Assembly: GCA_017746715.1 (NCBI GenBank)
Contig: JAGHZQ010000098.1
Location: forward strand, 1-64,000
Direction: 5' to 3'
DNA from: Cyanobacteria bacterium SBLK
GTDB taxonomy: Bacteria; Cyanobacteriota; Cyanobacteriia; Cyanobacteriales; Spirulinaceae
DNA: 64,000 bases
In this document: piece by piece, positions 52,821 through 62,105 of the stretch
How the letters are laid out: the number at the start of each line of letters is the position of its first letter
How positions within the stretch are numbered: the stretch's first letter is position 1
Program-made: the position numbers and the translations under genes
Notes under the pieces: generated by a model
What the model saw: the letters and a program-made list of their open reading frames with translations, nothing else
Database searches by the model: none
Told to the model about the DNA's origin: nothing

Positions 52821-52941
52821 GCAACAAGGCATGAGTATCAAGTTTTGGAGAACAATCTTTTTGACAAGCTCTTAAATCTGTATAGCAATAAGATCTAGAA
52901 ATTAAGGTCTGGAAATAAGGAACAAAAAAAGGAGGAAACGA

Positions 52942-53103
52942 TTGGCTGCTTGGATTGAGAGTTGCTACGCTCACAGATCCGTCACCCACTCCCTGCTTTT
53001 TTTCGTTTGGCTTGTTGGGGGTTTGTTCGCTGCCTTTTGTTTGGGTTTTGCGGTTGGAAGTTTTGGTCAGTTACTAAATTTTAGGCGAACCGAGCTTAGT
53101 TAA
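52942..53103 (+). CDS. Possible small membrane protein (53 aa)
   Basis: A TTG start with a strong AAAGGAGG seven bases upstream opens a 53-codon frame. SLLFFVWLVGGLFAAFCLG makes one membrane helix, followed by a basic end (NFRRTELS). It overlaps the convergent SDR gene by 30 bases. No family is recognised. The ribosome-binding site and helix are the only support. Confidence 0.4.
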   Translation: MAAWIESCYAHRSVTHSLLFFVWLVGGLFAAFCLGFAVGSFGQLLNFRRTELS

Positions 53104-54051
53104 TAAAAGGACAAACCACGGAATTTTGATGTCAGGGACAAGCCAAGGATATTTTCTCAAAAAGGCATTAGCCATTGGCAAACTAAATCGCAGAGAACGA
53201 AATGAGACAGGACGATTACCCTTTTCATCAAACAATCCATATTTTTGAGCAACTTCTGCTACGATATGGACGCGACCGGTCCGCTTAATAACATTGGGAT
53301 CGGATGCTAGAGCCGCTATCGCACGGCCTGTAAATAAAGGAGTTTCCCAATTATAGTAACCGTGGCCGAATGTCGCCTTGAAACTCTCTGGATATTTTTC
53401 CCAGTCAAAATTAGTGGTTGTTTCCGTACCTACAATTCCGGGATAAAGAGAAATAGAAGTTACATTGCATGCTTTTAATTCTTCCGCCATGTCAGCAGCT
53501 AAGCGATCGCAAGAAGATTTTCCGACACTATAAGGAACGCTAAAGATATAATAGAGTCCAGCCCATGAAGAAATAGTACAAATTAGTCCTCGTTTGCGTT
53601 TTGTCATCATTCTTGCTGCATAAACACTAGAGATGTAATGACTGCGCAATCCGACATTGTTGGCTACATCCCAAAGAGTTGGATCGGATGCCCAAAAACT
53701 GTCATTGAAAGAATCTAGTAAAGTCTGTCCTGCCGTGTAAACATTATTAACGAGAATATCTAATTGTCCTTGTTGCTCCTCATCAATACGTTTAAACAAT
53801 TTTTGAATTTGTTCGTCATCACTGTGATCGATTTGAACGGGGATGCAAACCCCTCCAGCTTTTTCAACAGCAATCTGAGTTTCTTGCAAACTACTTACAG
53901 TTGGAACGGTGGAATCTGTTACAGGCTTGAGAGTACGTCCTGTAATATAAACAGTTGCACCAGCTTCGCCCAATCCGATAGCGACGCCTTTACCAATACC
54001 TCGGCTTGCACCCGTAACTAGGGCAATTTTACCTTGCAGATTTTTATCCAT
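53074..54051 (-). CDS. Short-chain dehydrogenase, DHRS1-like (325 aa)
   Basis: NAD(P)-dependent oxidoreductase. GKIALVTGASRGIGKGVAIG is the cofactor loop, NNVYTAG stands in for the usual NNAG, and ISSWAGLYYIFSVPYSVGKS contains the catalytic Ser and the Tyr-x3-Lys. The C-terminal 70 residues (LPMANAFLRKYPWLVPD and on) are longer than in classical SDRs and resemble the DHRS1 group. ATG 54051 has GAGGG five bases upstream; GTG 54063 is the alternative. Substrate unknown. Confidence 0.9.
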   Translation of the reverse strand: MDKNLQGKIALVTGASRGIGKGVAIGLGEAGATVYITGRTLKPVTDSTVPTVSSLQETQIAVEKAGGVCIPVQIDHSDDEQIQKLFKRIDEEQQGQLDILVNNVYTAGQTLLDSFNDSFWASDPTLWDVANNVGLRSHYISSVYAARMMTKRKRGLICTISSWAGLYYIFSVPYSVGKSSCDRLAADMAEELKACNVTSISLYPGIVGTETTTNFDWEKYPESFKATFGHGYYNWETPLFTGRAIAALASDPNVIKRTGRVHIVAEVAQKYGLFDEKGNRPVSFRSLRFSLPMANAFLRKYPWLVPDIKIPWFVLLLTKLGSPKI

Positions 54052-54312
54052 TATTGCCCTCACTCTACAAAAAAACTATTGAGTAGTATAACCCCCATCG
54101 AGCAGTATAGCAATCCTAAAAGGCGTAGGCAATCGCAACTACGGGTGATATCCCAAATTTACTCTGCTGAGGATCTATATTTCCTTTTGTAGCGACGTTA
54201 CATGGAACGCCGCTACGCAATTTTAGACGATCGCCTTCCGCAATCCTTCCTCCTCGCGCAATATTCCAAGGATCGACTAATCTTATAATGGGATGGCGAT
54301 CGCAAATTGTCC

Positions 54313-55809
54313 TTATTTCTCATCCTTTTCTTCATCTTCGTCATCGTCGGCAATCACATCAAACCAATCGGAGCCGATGCGGATTGTGATTTCCGAACCT
54401 AAATCTCCTGTGGAATCGGCGTGAATCTCCCCAAAACCTAGAGCCTCTTTTAATGCTCGTGCTGCCTCGATATCGCCCTGCTGCACGACAATTTGCGTTT
54501 TCCGCAACAGCCTTGCTGACTGGGATTTCGCGTGATAGAGATTGCCAAATCCTACCTCAGTAATGTGCTGTGCCGCTAACCCCGGTAATTTGGGATCGTT
54601 AGTTGCATTTTGTAAGGCAATGCGGATGCGATTGGGAGAGCGATTGTTGGTGACAACATAATCCCCATCATGCTCAAAATACTCGCTGACAATGCGATCT
54701 CGCCCTCGTCGGGACATGACCCAATAACTCACTCCTTCAAACTCCTCTTTGTTACTAAAGCGCCCCGGTAATAAGACCATCTTTATCTTTTCCTTATCCA
54801 AGCTCATACCGAAATTCACTAAAGCCAACATCTCTTCGAGGCTTAGATTAGTATCCACATATTGTAAGGCCATTTTTACGGCTTGCGGTAAGCGAGGTAC
54901 GACCGCAGGACTTTTCAATCGCTCCCGCAGGGATTTTAATAACACTTGCTGACGCTGTACCCGTCCGATATCACCGTACTCGTCCATGCGGAAACGCGCA
55001 AATTGTTCCGCACGATCGCCATTTAAGGTTTGCCAACCGGGTTTTAAGTCAATGTTCAGCCCTTGAGTGACATCGGTGTAAGACATGGGATAGGGAACGA
55101 AAACCTCAACACCTCCCACTAAATCCACCAAATCTTTAAAGGCATCATTCGTGACGCGCACGTAGCGATCGATCGCTACATCATTCAAAGTCTTACTCAC
55201 CACATGAGTCGCCAACTCCGCACCACCTCTGGCATTAGCGCTGTTAATTTTAGCCTGTCCCGCCCCCCGGATAAAAACTTGCGTATCGCGAGGAATCGAA
55301 AGCATTCGCACGGTGTCATCTGTCGGATCGAAGCGCAGGAGTAACATTGTATCGCTGTTGCCGTTAAAAATCTCTTCGCTATCTTTCTCTACATCGGGAA
55401 CGCGATCGATCCCTAACACGAGGATATTCACCGGACGATCGATCTTGTATTGAAAAAGCGGAGGAATTTCTTGAGTTTCGTCTGGCGTTCCCGTCCCCGT
55501 AGGGATAGGCGTTCCTGCCGTTGCCACTTTTTCCGTCGCCGTCAAAACATTGGGAATCGAAGGAAGAGGGCCCACCATAGCCACCATGGCCCCCGTTGTC
55601 GCCGATAGAGAAGCCGCTGCTACAAAGGTCGCACTCCATAACATTCGCCGACCCCAACCGAGATTGCTCTCAGCAGTCGGTAAAGAATCTGATTGTTTTG
55701 CGCGATCGCCGTGGGTGGAAACAGAATTGTCTGTCGTATTGGGCGATCGCGTTGACCCATCGGAGTTAGACGCGATCGGTAGCGATTTAGCGCTATTGTT
55801 CACATTCAC
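54313..55809 (-). CDS. LytR-CpsA-Psr (LCP) family protein (498 aa)
   Basis: Transfers glycopolymers to cell-wall peptidoglycan or acts in surface polysaccharide attachment. A disordered N-terminus (about 1-55) leads to one membrane segment (about 56-82). The LCP domain (about 125-300) has NILVLGIDRVPD, NSDTMLLLRFDP, SIPRDTQVFIRGAGQAKINSA (split) and RMDEYGDIGRVQRQQ. A LytR_C domain (about 375-475) follows, then an acidic tail (DDDEDEEKDEK). It is divergent from the nucleotidyltransferase gene at 56081. Confidence 0.94.
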   Translation of the reverse strand: MNVNNSAKSLPIASNSDGSTRSPNTTDNSVSTHGDRAKQSDSLPTAESNLGWGRRMLWSATFVAAASLSATTGAMVAMVGPLPSIPNVLTATEKVATAGTPIPTGTGTPDETQEIPPLFQYKIDRPVNILVLGIDRVPDVEKDSEEIFNGNSDTMLLLRFDPTDDTVRMLSIPRDTQVFIRGAGQAKINSANARGGAELATHVVSKTLNDVAIDRYVRVTNDAFKDLVDLVGGVEVFVPYPMSYTDVTQGLNIDLKPGWQTLNGDRAEQFARFRMDEYGDIGRVQRQQVLLKSLRERLKSPAVVPRLPQAVKMALQYVDTNLSLEEMLALVNFGMSLDKEKIKMVLLPGRFSNKEEFEGVSYWVMSRRGRDRIVSEYFEHDGDYVVTNNRSPNRIRIALQNATNDPKLPGLAAQHITEVGFGNLYHAKSQSARLLRKTQIVVQQGDIEAARALKEALGFGEIHADSTGDLGSEITIRIGSDWFDVIADDDEDEEKDEK

Positions 55810-56080
55810 CTCAACACCATCAAAATCTAAATTTAGCAGTTTTTTTCAGAATGTCGGCATCAGAAATGCCAACTTCAGACAATCCAACTGCTACCATTTC
55901 CTCATGCTGGATTATAGCGCTTGGTTGGAGATTGTTTGAGAATTTTTTTCAAGTTTTTTGAGGAAACCCAAAAAATGAAGAACGGGTAACTGATAACTGA
56001 TAACCGATAACTGTCTACACCCCATCTCCGACTCATACAGGATAGGATGGGAAAAAATTTCCTTTTTTTGACAATTTGCC
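55810..56080. other. Divergent intergenic region with 10-base repeats
   Basis: Contains GATAACTGATAACCGATAAC-type repeats at 55987-56013, matching those after the next gene at 57150-57178. Promoters for the LCP gene and the nucleotidyltransferase gene probably lie here. Confidence 0.5.
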
Positions 56081-57142
56081 ATGAATAACTCCCTGATTCC
56101 CGTTATTTTAGCAGGTGGCAAGGGCGAACGCTTCTGGCCCCTCAGCCGCCGCCAACGTCCCAAACAATTTTTAAGCCTTGACGGAAGTGGGAGGAGTCTC
56201 CTGCAAGCGACTGCCGCTCGCCTGTTGGATATGGCTGGAGGATGGGAGAATCTTTGGGTGATTACTTCTGCTTTACTGGCTTCTGGGGTAGCAGAACAGT
56301 TACCTTTGTTACCGGAAAGCAACTTACTCGTGGAACCCGAAGGACGGGATACGGCTCCAGCAGTCGCTTGGGGAACTTTAGAAGTTGCCAAAAAACATGG
56401 AGAAGAGGCGATTTTGGGGTTTTTCCCAGCGGATCATTGGATTGGCGATCGCCGTGCCTATAACAATACTCTCGTGGGGGCAATCGAACTGGCAGAAACC
56501 CGAGGCGTTATTGTCACATTAGGAATTACCCCGACTTATCCTTCTACGGGTTATGGGTACATCGAACAAGGGGAAGAAATCGGCACATTTTCGGAACTTT
56601 CCGGTTATAAAGTCAGCTGCTTTACCGAAAAACCCGATCGCGAAACCGCGCAACAATTTATTGATACCGGGCGTTTTAGTTGGAATAGCGGCATGTTTAT
56701 TTTCCGTGCTGCTACAGTATTGTCCGAATTAGAAATTCACGCGCCGCAAATCCTCCAACCCTTAAAAGCAAAAGGTCAAGATGCCTATCAAGAATTAGAG
56801 AAAAAAAGCATCGACTATGCCTTAATGGAAAAAACCGATTTAGCTTGCGTTATTCCCGCCGATTTTAGTTGGGATGACTTAGGAGATTGGAATGCGATCG
56901 AGCGCTTAGTGAAAGGAGATGCCGCTAACACCGAACTCGCTACTCATGTCGGACGAGATACCCAAGGAACGATTCTCTATGCCAGCGATGAAGACGATGT
57001 AATCGTAACCATTGGTTTAGAAGATATCGTCGTGGTTCGCGATCGCAATGTCACCCTCGTCGTCCACAAAAGCCGCACTCAAGAAATCAAACAAGTCCTC
57101 AAACAACTCCAAACCGATCCCAAATTTGAAAAGTTACTGTAA
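56081..57142 (+). CDS. manC: Mannose-1-phosphate guanylyltransferase (353 aa)
   Basis: Makes GDP-mannose for surface polysaccharides and glycolipids. PVILAGGKGERFWPLSRRQ is the nucleotide-binding loop, and RPKQFLSL, FFPADHWI, GYGYIEQG, FTEKPD and WNSGMFIF are all standard. LACVIPADFSWDDLGDWNA is the sugar-binding stretch. The 353 residues correspond to the short, single-function form without the isomerase domain. Confidence 0.94.
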   Translation: MNNSLIPVILAGGKGERFWPLSRRQRPKQFLSLDGSGRSLLQATAARLLDMAGGWENLWVITSALLASGVAEQLPLLPESNLLVEPEGRDTAPAVAWGTLEVAKKHGEEAILGFFPADHWIGDRRAYNNTLVGAIELAETRGVIVTLGITPTYPSTGYGYIEQGEEIGTFSELSGYKVSCFTEKPDRETAQQFIDTGRFSWNSGMFIFRAATVLSELEIHAPQILQPLKAKGQDAYQELEKKSIDYALMEKTDLACVIPADFSWDDLGDWNAIERLVKGDAANTELATHVGRDTQGTILYASDEDDVIVTIGLEDIVVVRDRNVTLVVHKSRTQEIKQVLKQLQTDPKFEKLL

Positions 57143-57149
57143 ATCAAGC

Positions 57150-57178
57150 GATAACTGATAACTGATAACTAATAACTG
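57150..57178. repeat. 10-base tandem repeat after manC
   Basis: GATAACT units repeat three to four times, ending just before the UbiB-family start codon. The same unit occurs upstream of manC at 55987-56013, so the gene is bracketed by it. Confidence 0.65.
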
Positions 57179-57182
57179 AATA

Positions 57183-58838
57183 ATGGTTTTAGCTTTAACG
57201 CAAAATACGTCGCGACAGCGAGAAATTCTCGAAACAATTCTCGGCAATGGTTGGGATTATATGCGGGGAGTTTTAACCGGAGGCAAACCGGGAGAACCGC
57301 AAATTCCGACCCCAGAAGTGCTGAGAAATATTCTCGTTGAATTAGGTCCGGTCTATGTCAAATTAGGACAACTCCTCAGCACGCGTCCGGATTTACTGCC
57401 TCCTAGATATATCCAATCTCTTACCGCATTGCAAGCAAAAGTCCCTACGGTTTCTTGGTCTTTAATTGAAGGCGTTATTCGTCAAGAACTCCGCCATCCT
57501 ATTGAAGAGGTTTTTACGAAAATCGACAAACAACCCGTTGCTGCGGGGTCGATCGCGCAAATTCATCGCGCGACTTTAAAAGACGGTCGCGAAGTGGCGA
57601 TGAAGGTTCAGCGTCCGGGGATCGATCGCATTGTTTCCCAAGATGTGGATTTAATTAATGCCGTCGCCGAACTAATTTCTGTAACGGAATTTGGCAAAAA
57701 TTACGATATCGTCACTTTAGCCGATGAATTTACCAAAGCCTTACAAGCAGAATTAGACTTTACGAAAGAAGCAAATTATACAGAACAATTGCGAGAGAAT
57801 TTAGCAAAAAGCCGCTGGGTTAATTCCCAAGAATTAACCATTCCTAAAATCTATCGCGATCTGACGACGCAAAAATTATTAATTTTGGAATGGTTGGATG
57901 GAAAACCGATTTTAGACGCGCCGATCGTCCCGAGCGATCGCGAATCTCAAGGAGAGCGGAAACGCCGTCAAGAAATTGCAACGTTACTCTTTCGCGCCTT
58001 TTTTCAACAGATGTTTATCGATGGGTTTTTCCACGCAGATCCCCATCCCGGCAATATCTTTTATTTAACCAGCGATCGCGTGGCTTTAATTGATTGCGGA
58101 ACGATCGGGCGCTTGGATCCCCGAACCCAAAGAATTTTAGTAGAAATGTTACTGGCAATTGTCGATTTAGATGCCAAGCGATGCAGTCAACTCACTTTAG
58201 AATTATCGGAAACAACGCAACCGACGGATCTAATTCGCTTAGAAAGAGACTATGAGAAAATGTTGCGAAAATATTACGATCTCAGTCTCTCAACAATCAA
58301 TTTTAGCGAAGTTTTTTATGAGATATTGTCAATTACGCGCAAGAATAAGATTAAAATTCCCGGTAATATGGGACTCTATGTGAAAAGTTTAGCAAATTTA
58401 GAAGGTGTAGCTCGCGGCTTTTATCCCGATATTAATTTACTCGAGGAATTTAAACCGTTAATGACGGATTTATTTCGCCGTCAATTATTGGGAGACGATC
58501 CCCTACAAACCGTTTTGAGAACGGCTTTAGATGTAAAATCTCTTTCGTTACAAAGTCCGCGACAAGTCGAAGTTTTACTCGATCGCCTAACTTCGGAAAC
58601 CCTGCAATGGAATCTCCAAATCCGCGAATTATCATCTCTTCGTCGCAGCATAGACGATTCTGCCAATCGTTTATCTTTTAGTATTGTCGTCGGGGCATTA
58701 ATTATGGGTGCATCCCTATTAGCAACAGGAGCCCCCAATCCACAACTGTCAATTTTAAGCGATATTTTGTTAGCGATCGCCACGCTTTTAGGCTTGTGGT
58801 TGATCGTCAGTATTTTGCGATCGGGACGATTGCGCTAG
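57183..58838 (+). CDS. ABC1/UbiB-family atypical kinase (551 aa)
   Basis: Members support quinone (plastoquinone, tocopherol) metabolism in chloroplasts and cyanobacteria. VELGPVYVKLGQLLSTRPDLLP is split over about 52-72 and contains the KxGQ motif typical of the family. PVAAGSIAQIHRATL has the Ala-rich loop, VAMKVQRPG the lysine, HADPHPGNIF the catalytic loop and LIDCGTIGRLD the metal Asp. Two hydrophobic helices lie at the C-terminus. It may be transcribed with manC, 40 bases upstream. Confidence 0.92.
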   Translation: MVLALTQNTSRQREILETILGNGWDYMRGVLTGGKPGEPQIPTPEVLRNILVELGPVYVKLGQLLSTRPDLLPPRYIQSLTALQAKVPTVSWSLIEGVIRQELRHPIEEVFTKIDKQPVAAGSIAQIHRATLKDGREVAMKVQRPGIDRIVSQDVDLINAVAELISVTEFGKNYDIVTLADEFTKALQAELDFTKEANYTEQLRENLAKSRWVNSQELTIPKIYRDLTTQKLLILEWLDGKPILDAPIVPSDRESQGERKRRQEIATLLFRAFFQQMFIDGFFHADPHPGNIFYLTSDRVALIDCGTIGRLDPRTQRILVEMLLAIVDLDAKRCSQLTLELSETTQPTDLIRLERDYEKMLRKYYDLSLSTINFSEVFYEILSITRKNKIKIPGNMGLYVKSLANLEGVARGFYPDINLLEEFKPLMTDLFRRQLLGDDPLQTVLRTALDVKSLSLQSPRQVEVLLDRLTSETLQWNLQIRELSSLRRSIDDSANRLSFSIVVGALIMGASLLATGAPNPQLSILSDILLAIATLLGLWLIVSILRSGRLR

Positions 58839-59048
58839 TGTGGAAAAATGCAACTCTCGCCCTTATCGCGGACGATTAATGCAAACGTTCGCCATACCAT
58901 AATCGTTATTCAGGAGTATGATAAACAATTAATATAAAATCAATTAAGCTATTCATAGAAGAAGATATTCTCTTCTTGCATCAATCATTTTTGCTCCCGT
59001 TGGTAAACTTTACTTTCTTTAACAATATTTTTTGAGGAGTCGAGGGGA

Positions 59049-61376
59049 ATGTCTTTGGCGAAGAAAACGACATTTGAGGATAGCGCATTGCAGGAAAATC
59101 CCCAACGCGATCGTGCTCGTCGCGTTCCCCTGCGAGCGATTCTAATCGTACCCTTTTTACTGCAAATTTTTGCAACCGTCGGTCTGGTAGGCTATCTCTC
59201 TTTTCGCAACGGACAAAAGGCCGTTAACGATCTGGCAGATCAATTAATCGAGAGTACGACGCAAAGAGTGAACGACCAACTCGATACCTATCTTTCTCTT
59301 CCTCAACAACTGTGCGAAATTGCCGCTCGGGCGATCGAGACCGGGCAGTTGGATTTAAACGATCCCGAAGCCAGCGAACTCTATTTTTGGCGGCAGGCGA
59401 AAGTGTTCGAGACCATTAGCTATATCGGGTATACCCTCGCCAACGGCAGGCAAGATGGCGCGGGACGGTGGACGAATGGCAAAGATTTACTGTTTTATGA
59501 AAACCTGCCAAGGGGCAAAGCCTCGGACTACACCAGCGAACCCAATGGCAAGCGCGGCAGCTTGATTCAGAGTTACGAATACGATGCGCTGGCATCGATT
59601 TGGTATAAAAAAGCCCTTCAAGCCAATGAACCCTTCTGGTCGGATATTTACGAATTTATCGTCAAAAATTTGGAAATGTCGGAAACGGGTAGCGAACTCC
59701 AAGAAGAAGGGACAAACGCCAATATCGGCAGTTATGTCGATTATGTGGTAGCACCGGCCCGATATCCTCTGCGGGATGCAGAGGGGAAATTGTGGGGGGC
59801 GATTAGCGTTGACATGCAGTTAGTTCACATTAGTACCTTCCTACAGCAATTGAAAGTCAGTCCCTCCGGACAAGTGTTCGTCATCGAACGGGATGGCAAA
59901 CTAGTAGCCAGTTCCGGGCAGCAATCTATCCTCAACGTAGAAAAAGAGCCTGTAGAACGCTTTACGATCGCGACGGTTCCCGATCCCCTCATTCAAGCAG
60001 CAAGTCATTTAATTCAAGAACAATCCGGCGGCTTGCAAAACATTCGCGAAAACCGAGTCTTAACTTTACGATTTGACGATCGCCGTCATTTTATTGAGGT
60101 CACGCCCTGGCAAGACCGATACGGTTTGGATTGGCTCATTGTCGTCGCGGTACCGGAATCGGACTTTATGGCCCAAATTAATGCCAATACTCGCACCACG
60201 ATCGCCCTCTCTTTGGGTGCCTTAATTGTTGCCATCCTCATCGGGATTTATACCGCTCGTTGGGTCACAAAGCCGCTATTGAACTTGAGTCAAGCCTCCA
60301 CTGCGATCGCCGCTGGAGAACTGCAACAAACAGTAAGCGGCTCGAACATTAAGGAAGTCCATCGCCTATCCCGTTCGTTTAACCGCATGGCCGGACAACT
60401 GCGAGAATCGTTTCAAAAACTGGAAACCATTAATCAAGAATTGGAAGTGCGGGTGAAAGAGCGAACCGCCGATCTCAACGAAAGGAACGAACAACTCGCA
60501 GAAGCGTTAGAGAATCTCAAAGCAACGCAAACTCAAATGATCGCCCAAGAAAAACTCGCCTCTTTAGGGTCTTTAACGGCAGGAATCGCCCACGAAATCA
60601 AAAATCCTCTCAACTTTGTCAACAATTTTGCTCAACTTTCTGGGGAATTGATCGAAGAAATTATCGAGGGATTCGAGTCCCGCAAAGAACAATTAGATCC
60701 CGAATTTGTCGAAGAGATTGCCGAAGTTCTCGAACTGCTCGTTTCTAATGTCGGCAAAATCGAACACCACGGCAAGCGGGCCGATCGCATTGTCAGCAAT
60801 ATGTTGATGCACTCTCGCGGAGGAGAAATGGAATGGAAAGCCATCGAGTTGAACGCCCTCGTCCGCGACGCGATCGCCCTTGCCTATCACGGCATGCGCG
60901 CCAATATTTTAGACTTAACCATTAAGTTTGAAGAGGATTACGACGAAGCGATCGGCACGATTGTCACCTCTTCCCAAGATATCAATCGCGTTTTTATCAA
61001 TCTGGCCGGCAATGCTTGTTATGCCCTTCACCAACGCCAGCAACGAGCGCGGGAAGTCGGAGAGGATTTCAGCCCGCTACTTTCGGTACAAACCCGCGAT
61101 CGAGGGGAAACCATCGAAATTTGCCTGCGGGATAATGGCATTGGCATGACCCCGGAAATCAAGGCGCGGATTTTCGAGCAGTTTTTTACCACCAAACCCA
61201 CCGGAGAAGGGACCGGACTCGGACTGTCTCTCAGTTACAATATCATCGTCGAACAGCATCAAGGAGCGATCTCTGTTGAATCCGAACCGGGTCGCTATAC
61301 GGAATTTACAATTACGCTCCCCAAACAAATTCTCAATGCGTCTTCTGCAAAAAGTGAATCGACAGGGCAATCTTGA
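59049..61376 (+). CDS. Sensor histidine kinase with extracellular dCACHE-type domain (775 aa)
   Basis: TM1 (about 30-52) and TM2 (about 383-403) enclose a large outer domain ending in a CACHE-like part (LWGAISVDMQLVHIS, GQVFVIERDGKLVAS). HAMP (about 404-456) and a coiled coil (about 455-500) lead to the kinase core. AGIAHEIKNPLNFVNNF has His515 as the phosphorylation site. The ATP domain has FINLAGNACYAL, LRDNGIGM and GEGTGLGLSLSYNII. The response regulator at 61439 follows by 62 bases and is the probable partner. Confidence 0.93.
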   Translation: MSLAKKTTFEDSALQENPQRDRARRVPLRAILIVPFLLQIFATVGLVGYLSFRNGQKAVNDLADQLIESTTQRVNDQLDTYLSLPQQLCEIAARAIETGQLDLNDPEASELYFWRQAKVFETISYIGYTLANGRQDGAGRWTNGKDLLFYENLPRGKASDYTSEPNGKRGSLIQSYEYDALASIWYKKALQANEPFWSDIYEFIVKNLEMSETGSELQEEGTNANIGSYVDYVVAPARYPLRDAEGKLWGAISVDMQLVHISTFLQQLKVSPSGQVFVIERDGKLVASSGQQSILNVEKEPVERFTIATVPDPLIQAASHLIQEQSGGLQNIRENRVLTLRFDDRRHFIEVTPWQDRYGLDWLIVVAVPESDFMAQINANTRTTIALSLGALIVAILIGIYTARWVTKPLLNLSQASTAIAAGELQQTVSGSNIKEVHRLSRSFNRMAGQLRESFQKLETINQELEVRVKERTADLNERNEQLAEALENLKATQTQMIAQEKLASLGSLTAGIAHEIKNPLNFVNNFAQLSGELIEEIIEGFESRKEQLDPEFVEEIAEVLELLVSNVGKIEHHGKRADRIVSNMLMHSRGGEMEWKAIELNALVRDAIALAYHGMRANILDLTIKFEEDYDEAIGTIVTSSQDINRVFINLAGNACYALHQRQQRAREVGEDFSPLLSVQTRDRGETIEICLRDNGIGMTPEIKARIFEQFFTTKPTGEGTGLGLSLSYNIIVEQHQGAISVESEPGRYTEFTITLPKQILNASSAKSESTGQS

Positions 61377-61438
61377 AACAGTAAAATGGGAGTGAGAATG
61401 TTAGTTTTTTCTCCTTGCCCTCTCGCCCGTAAACGATC

Positions 61439-61840
61439 GTGAATCAACCCATTTATGTATTAGTCGTCGATGACGAAACCGACATCGAACCTATGTTTCG
61501 ACAAAAGTTTCGCAAAGAGATCAAAACCAAAAAGATTGATTTTTACTTTGCTTTCTCGGCTGCCGAATCCCTAGCCTATCTCGAATCTCCAACCGTGCGA
61601 GAAAATTTGCGCTTAGTCTTATCCGATATTAATATGCCCGATATGAATGGCTTGGAAATGCTGCGAGAAATCAAAAAGAAATATCCCCAACTTGCCGTTT
61701 TTATACTGAGTGCTTACAACGACGAGAAAAACAAACAAACCGCACAAACTTATGGAGCAAACGCCTTTCTCAATAAACCCGTTGATTTTGCCGCTCTCAA
61801 AGAAGCGATCTTCAATTTGCTCGAGCGATCGCCGGCTTAG
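61439..61840 (+). CDS. Single-domain response regulator (133 aa)
   Basis: YVLVVDDETDIEP gives the acidic pair Asp11-Asp12, VLSDINMPDMNGLEML has the phospho-acceptor Asp63, and FILSAYND and NAFLNKPVDF supply the switch Ser and Lys. No output domain is attached. It uses a GTG start. It is the probable target of the adjacent histidine kinase. Confidence 0.92.
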   Translation: MNQPIYVLVVDDETDIEPMFRQKFRKEIKTKKIDFYFAFSAAESLAYLESPTVRENLRLVLSDINMPDMNGLEMLREIKKKYPQLAVFILSAYNDEKNKQTAQTYGANAFLNKPVDFAALKEAIFNLLERSPA

Positions 61841-61928
61841 CTTAAAATCGAGGGAGAATTTTCCGAGAGAAGTGATACGCTAAGATCGCCAATCGCTATC
61901 GGTTCAAAAACAAAAGAGGAAAAACAGT

Positions 61929-62096
61929 ATGTTTGGTTTGGGTTGGGCAGAAGTTGCCGTGATTTTGGTTATCGGTTTGGCAATTTTCGGATCGAAAAAA
62001 ATTCCTGAATTGGGAGGTGCTTTGGGAAAAACCTTGCGCGGTTTTCAAGACGAACTCAAAAAAAACGGCGATCGCGAAGATGAAAACAACGACTAG
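61929..62096 (+). CDS. tatA: TatA/Hcf106-type twin-arginine translocase subunit (55 aa)
   Basis: MFGLGWAEVAVILVIGLAIF is one membrane helix with the family's N-terminal polar residues. FGSKKIPELGGALGKTL is the hinge and amphipathic helix, followed by a short charged tail. It helps form the pore for folded proteins with twin-arginine signals. AAGAGGA lies about ten bases upstream. No tatC lies nearby in the window. Confidence 0.92.
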   Translation: MFGLGWAEVAVILVIGLAIFGSKKIPELGGALGKTLRGFQDELKKNGDREDENND

Positions 62097-62105
62097 AAAA
62101 TCTTT

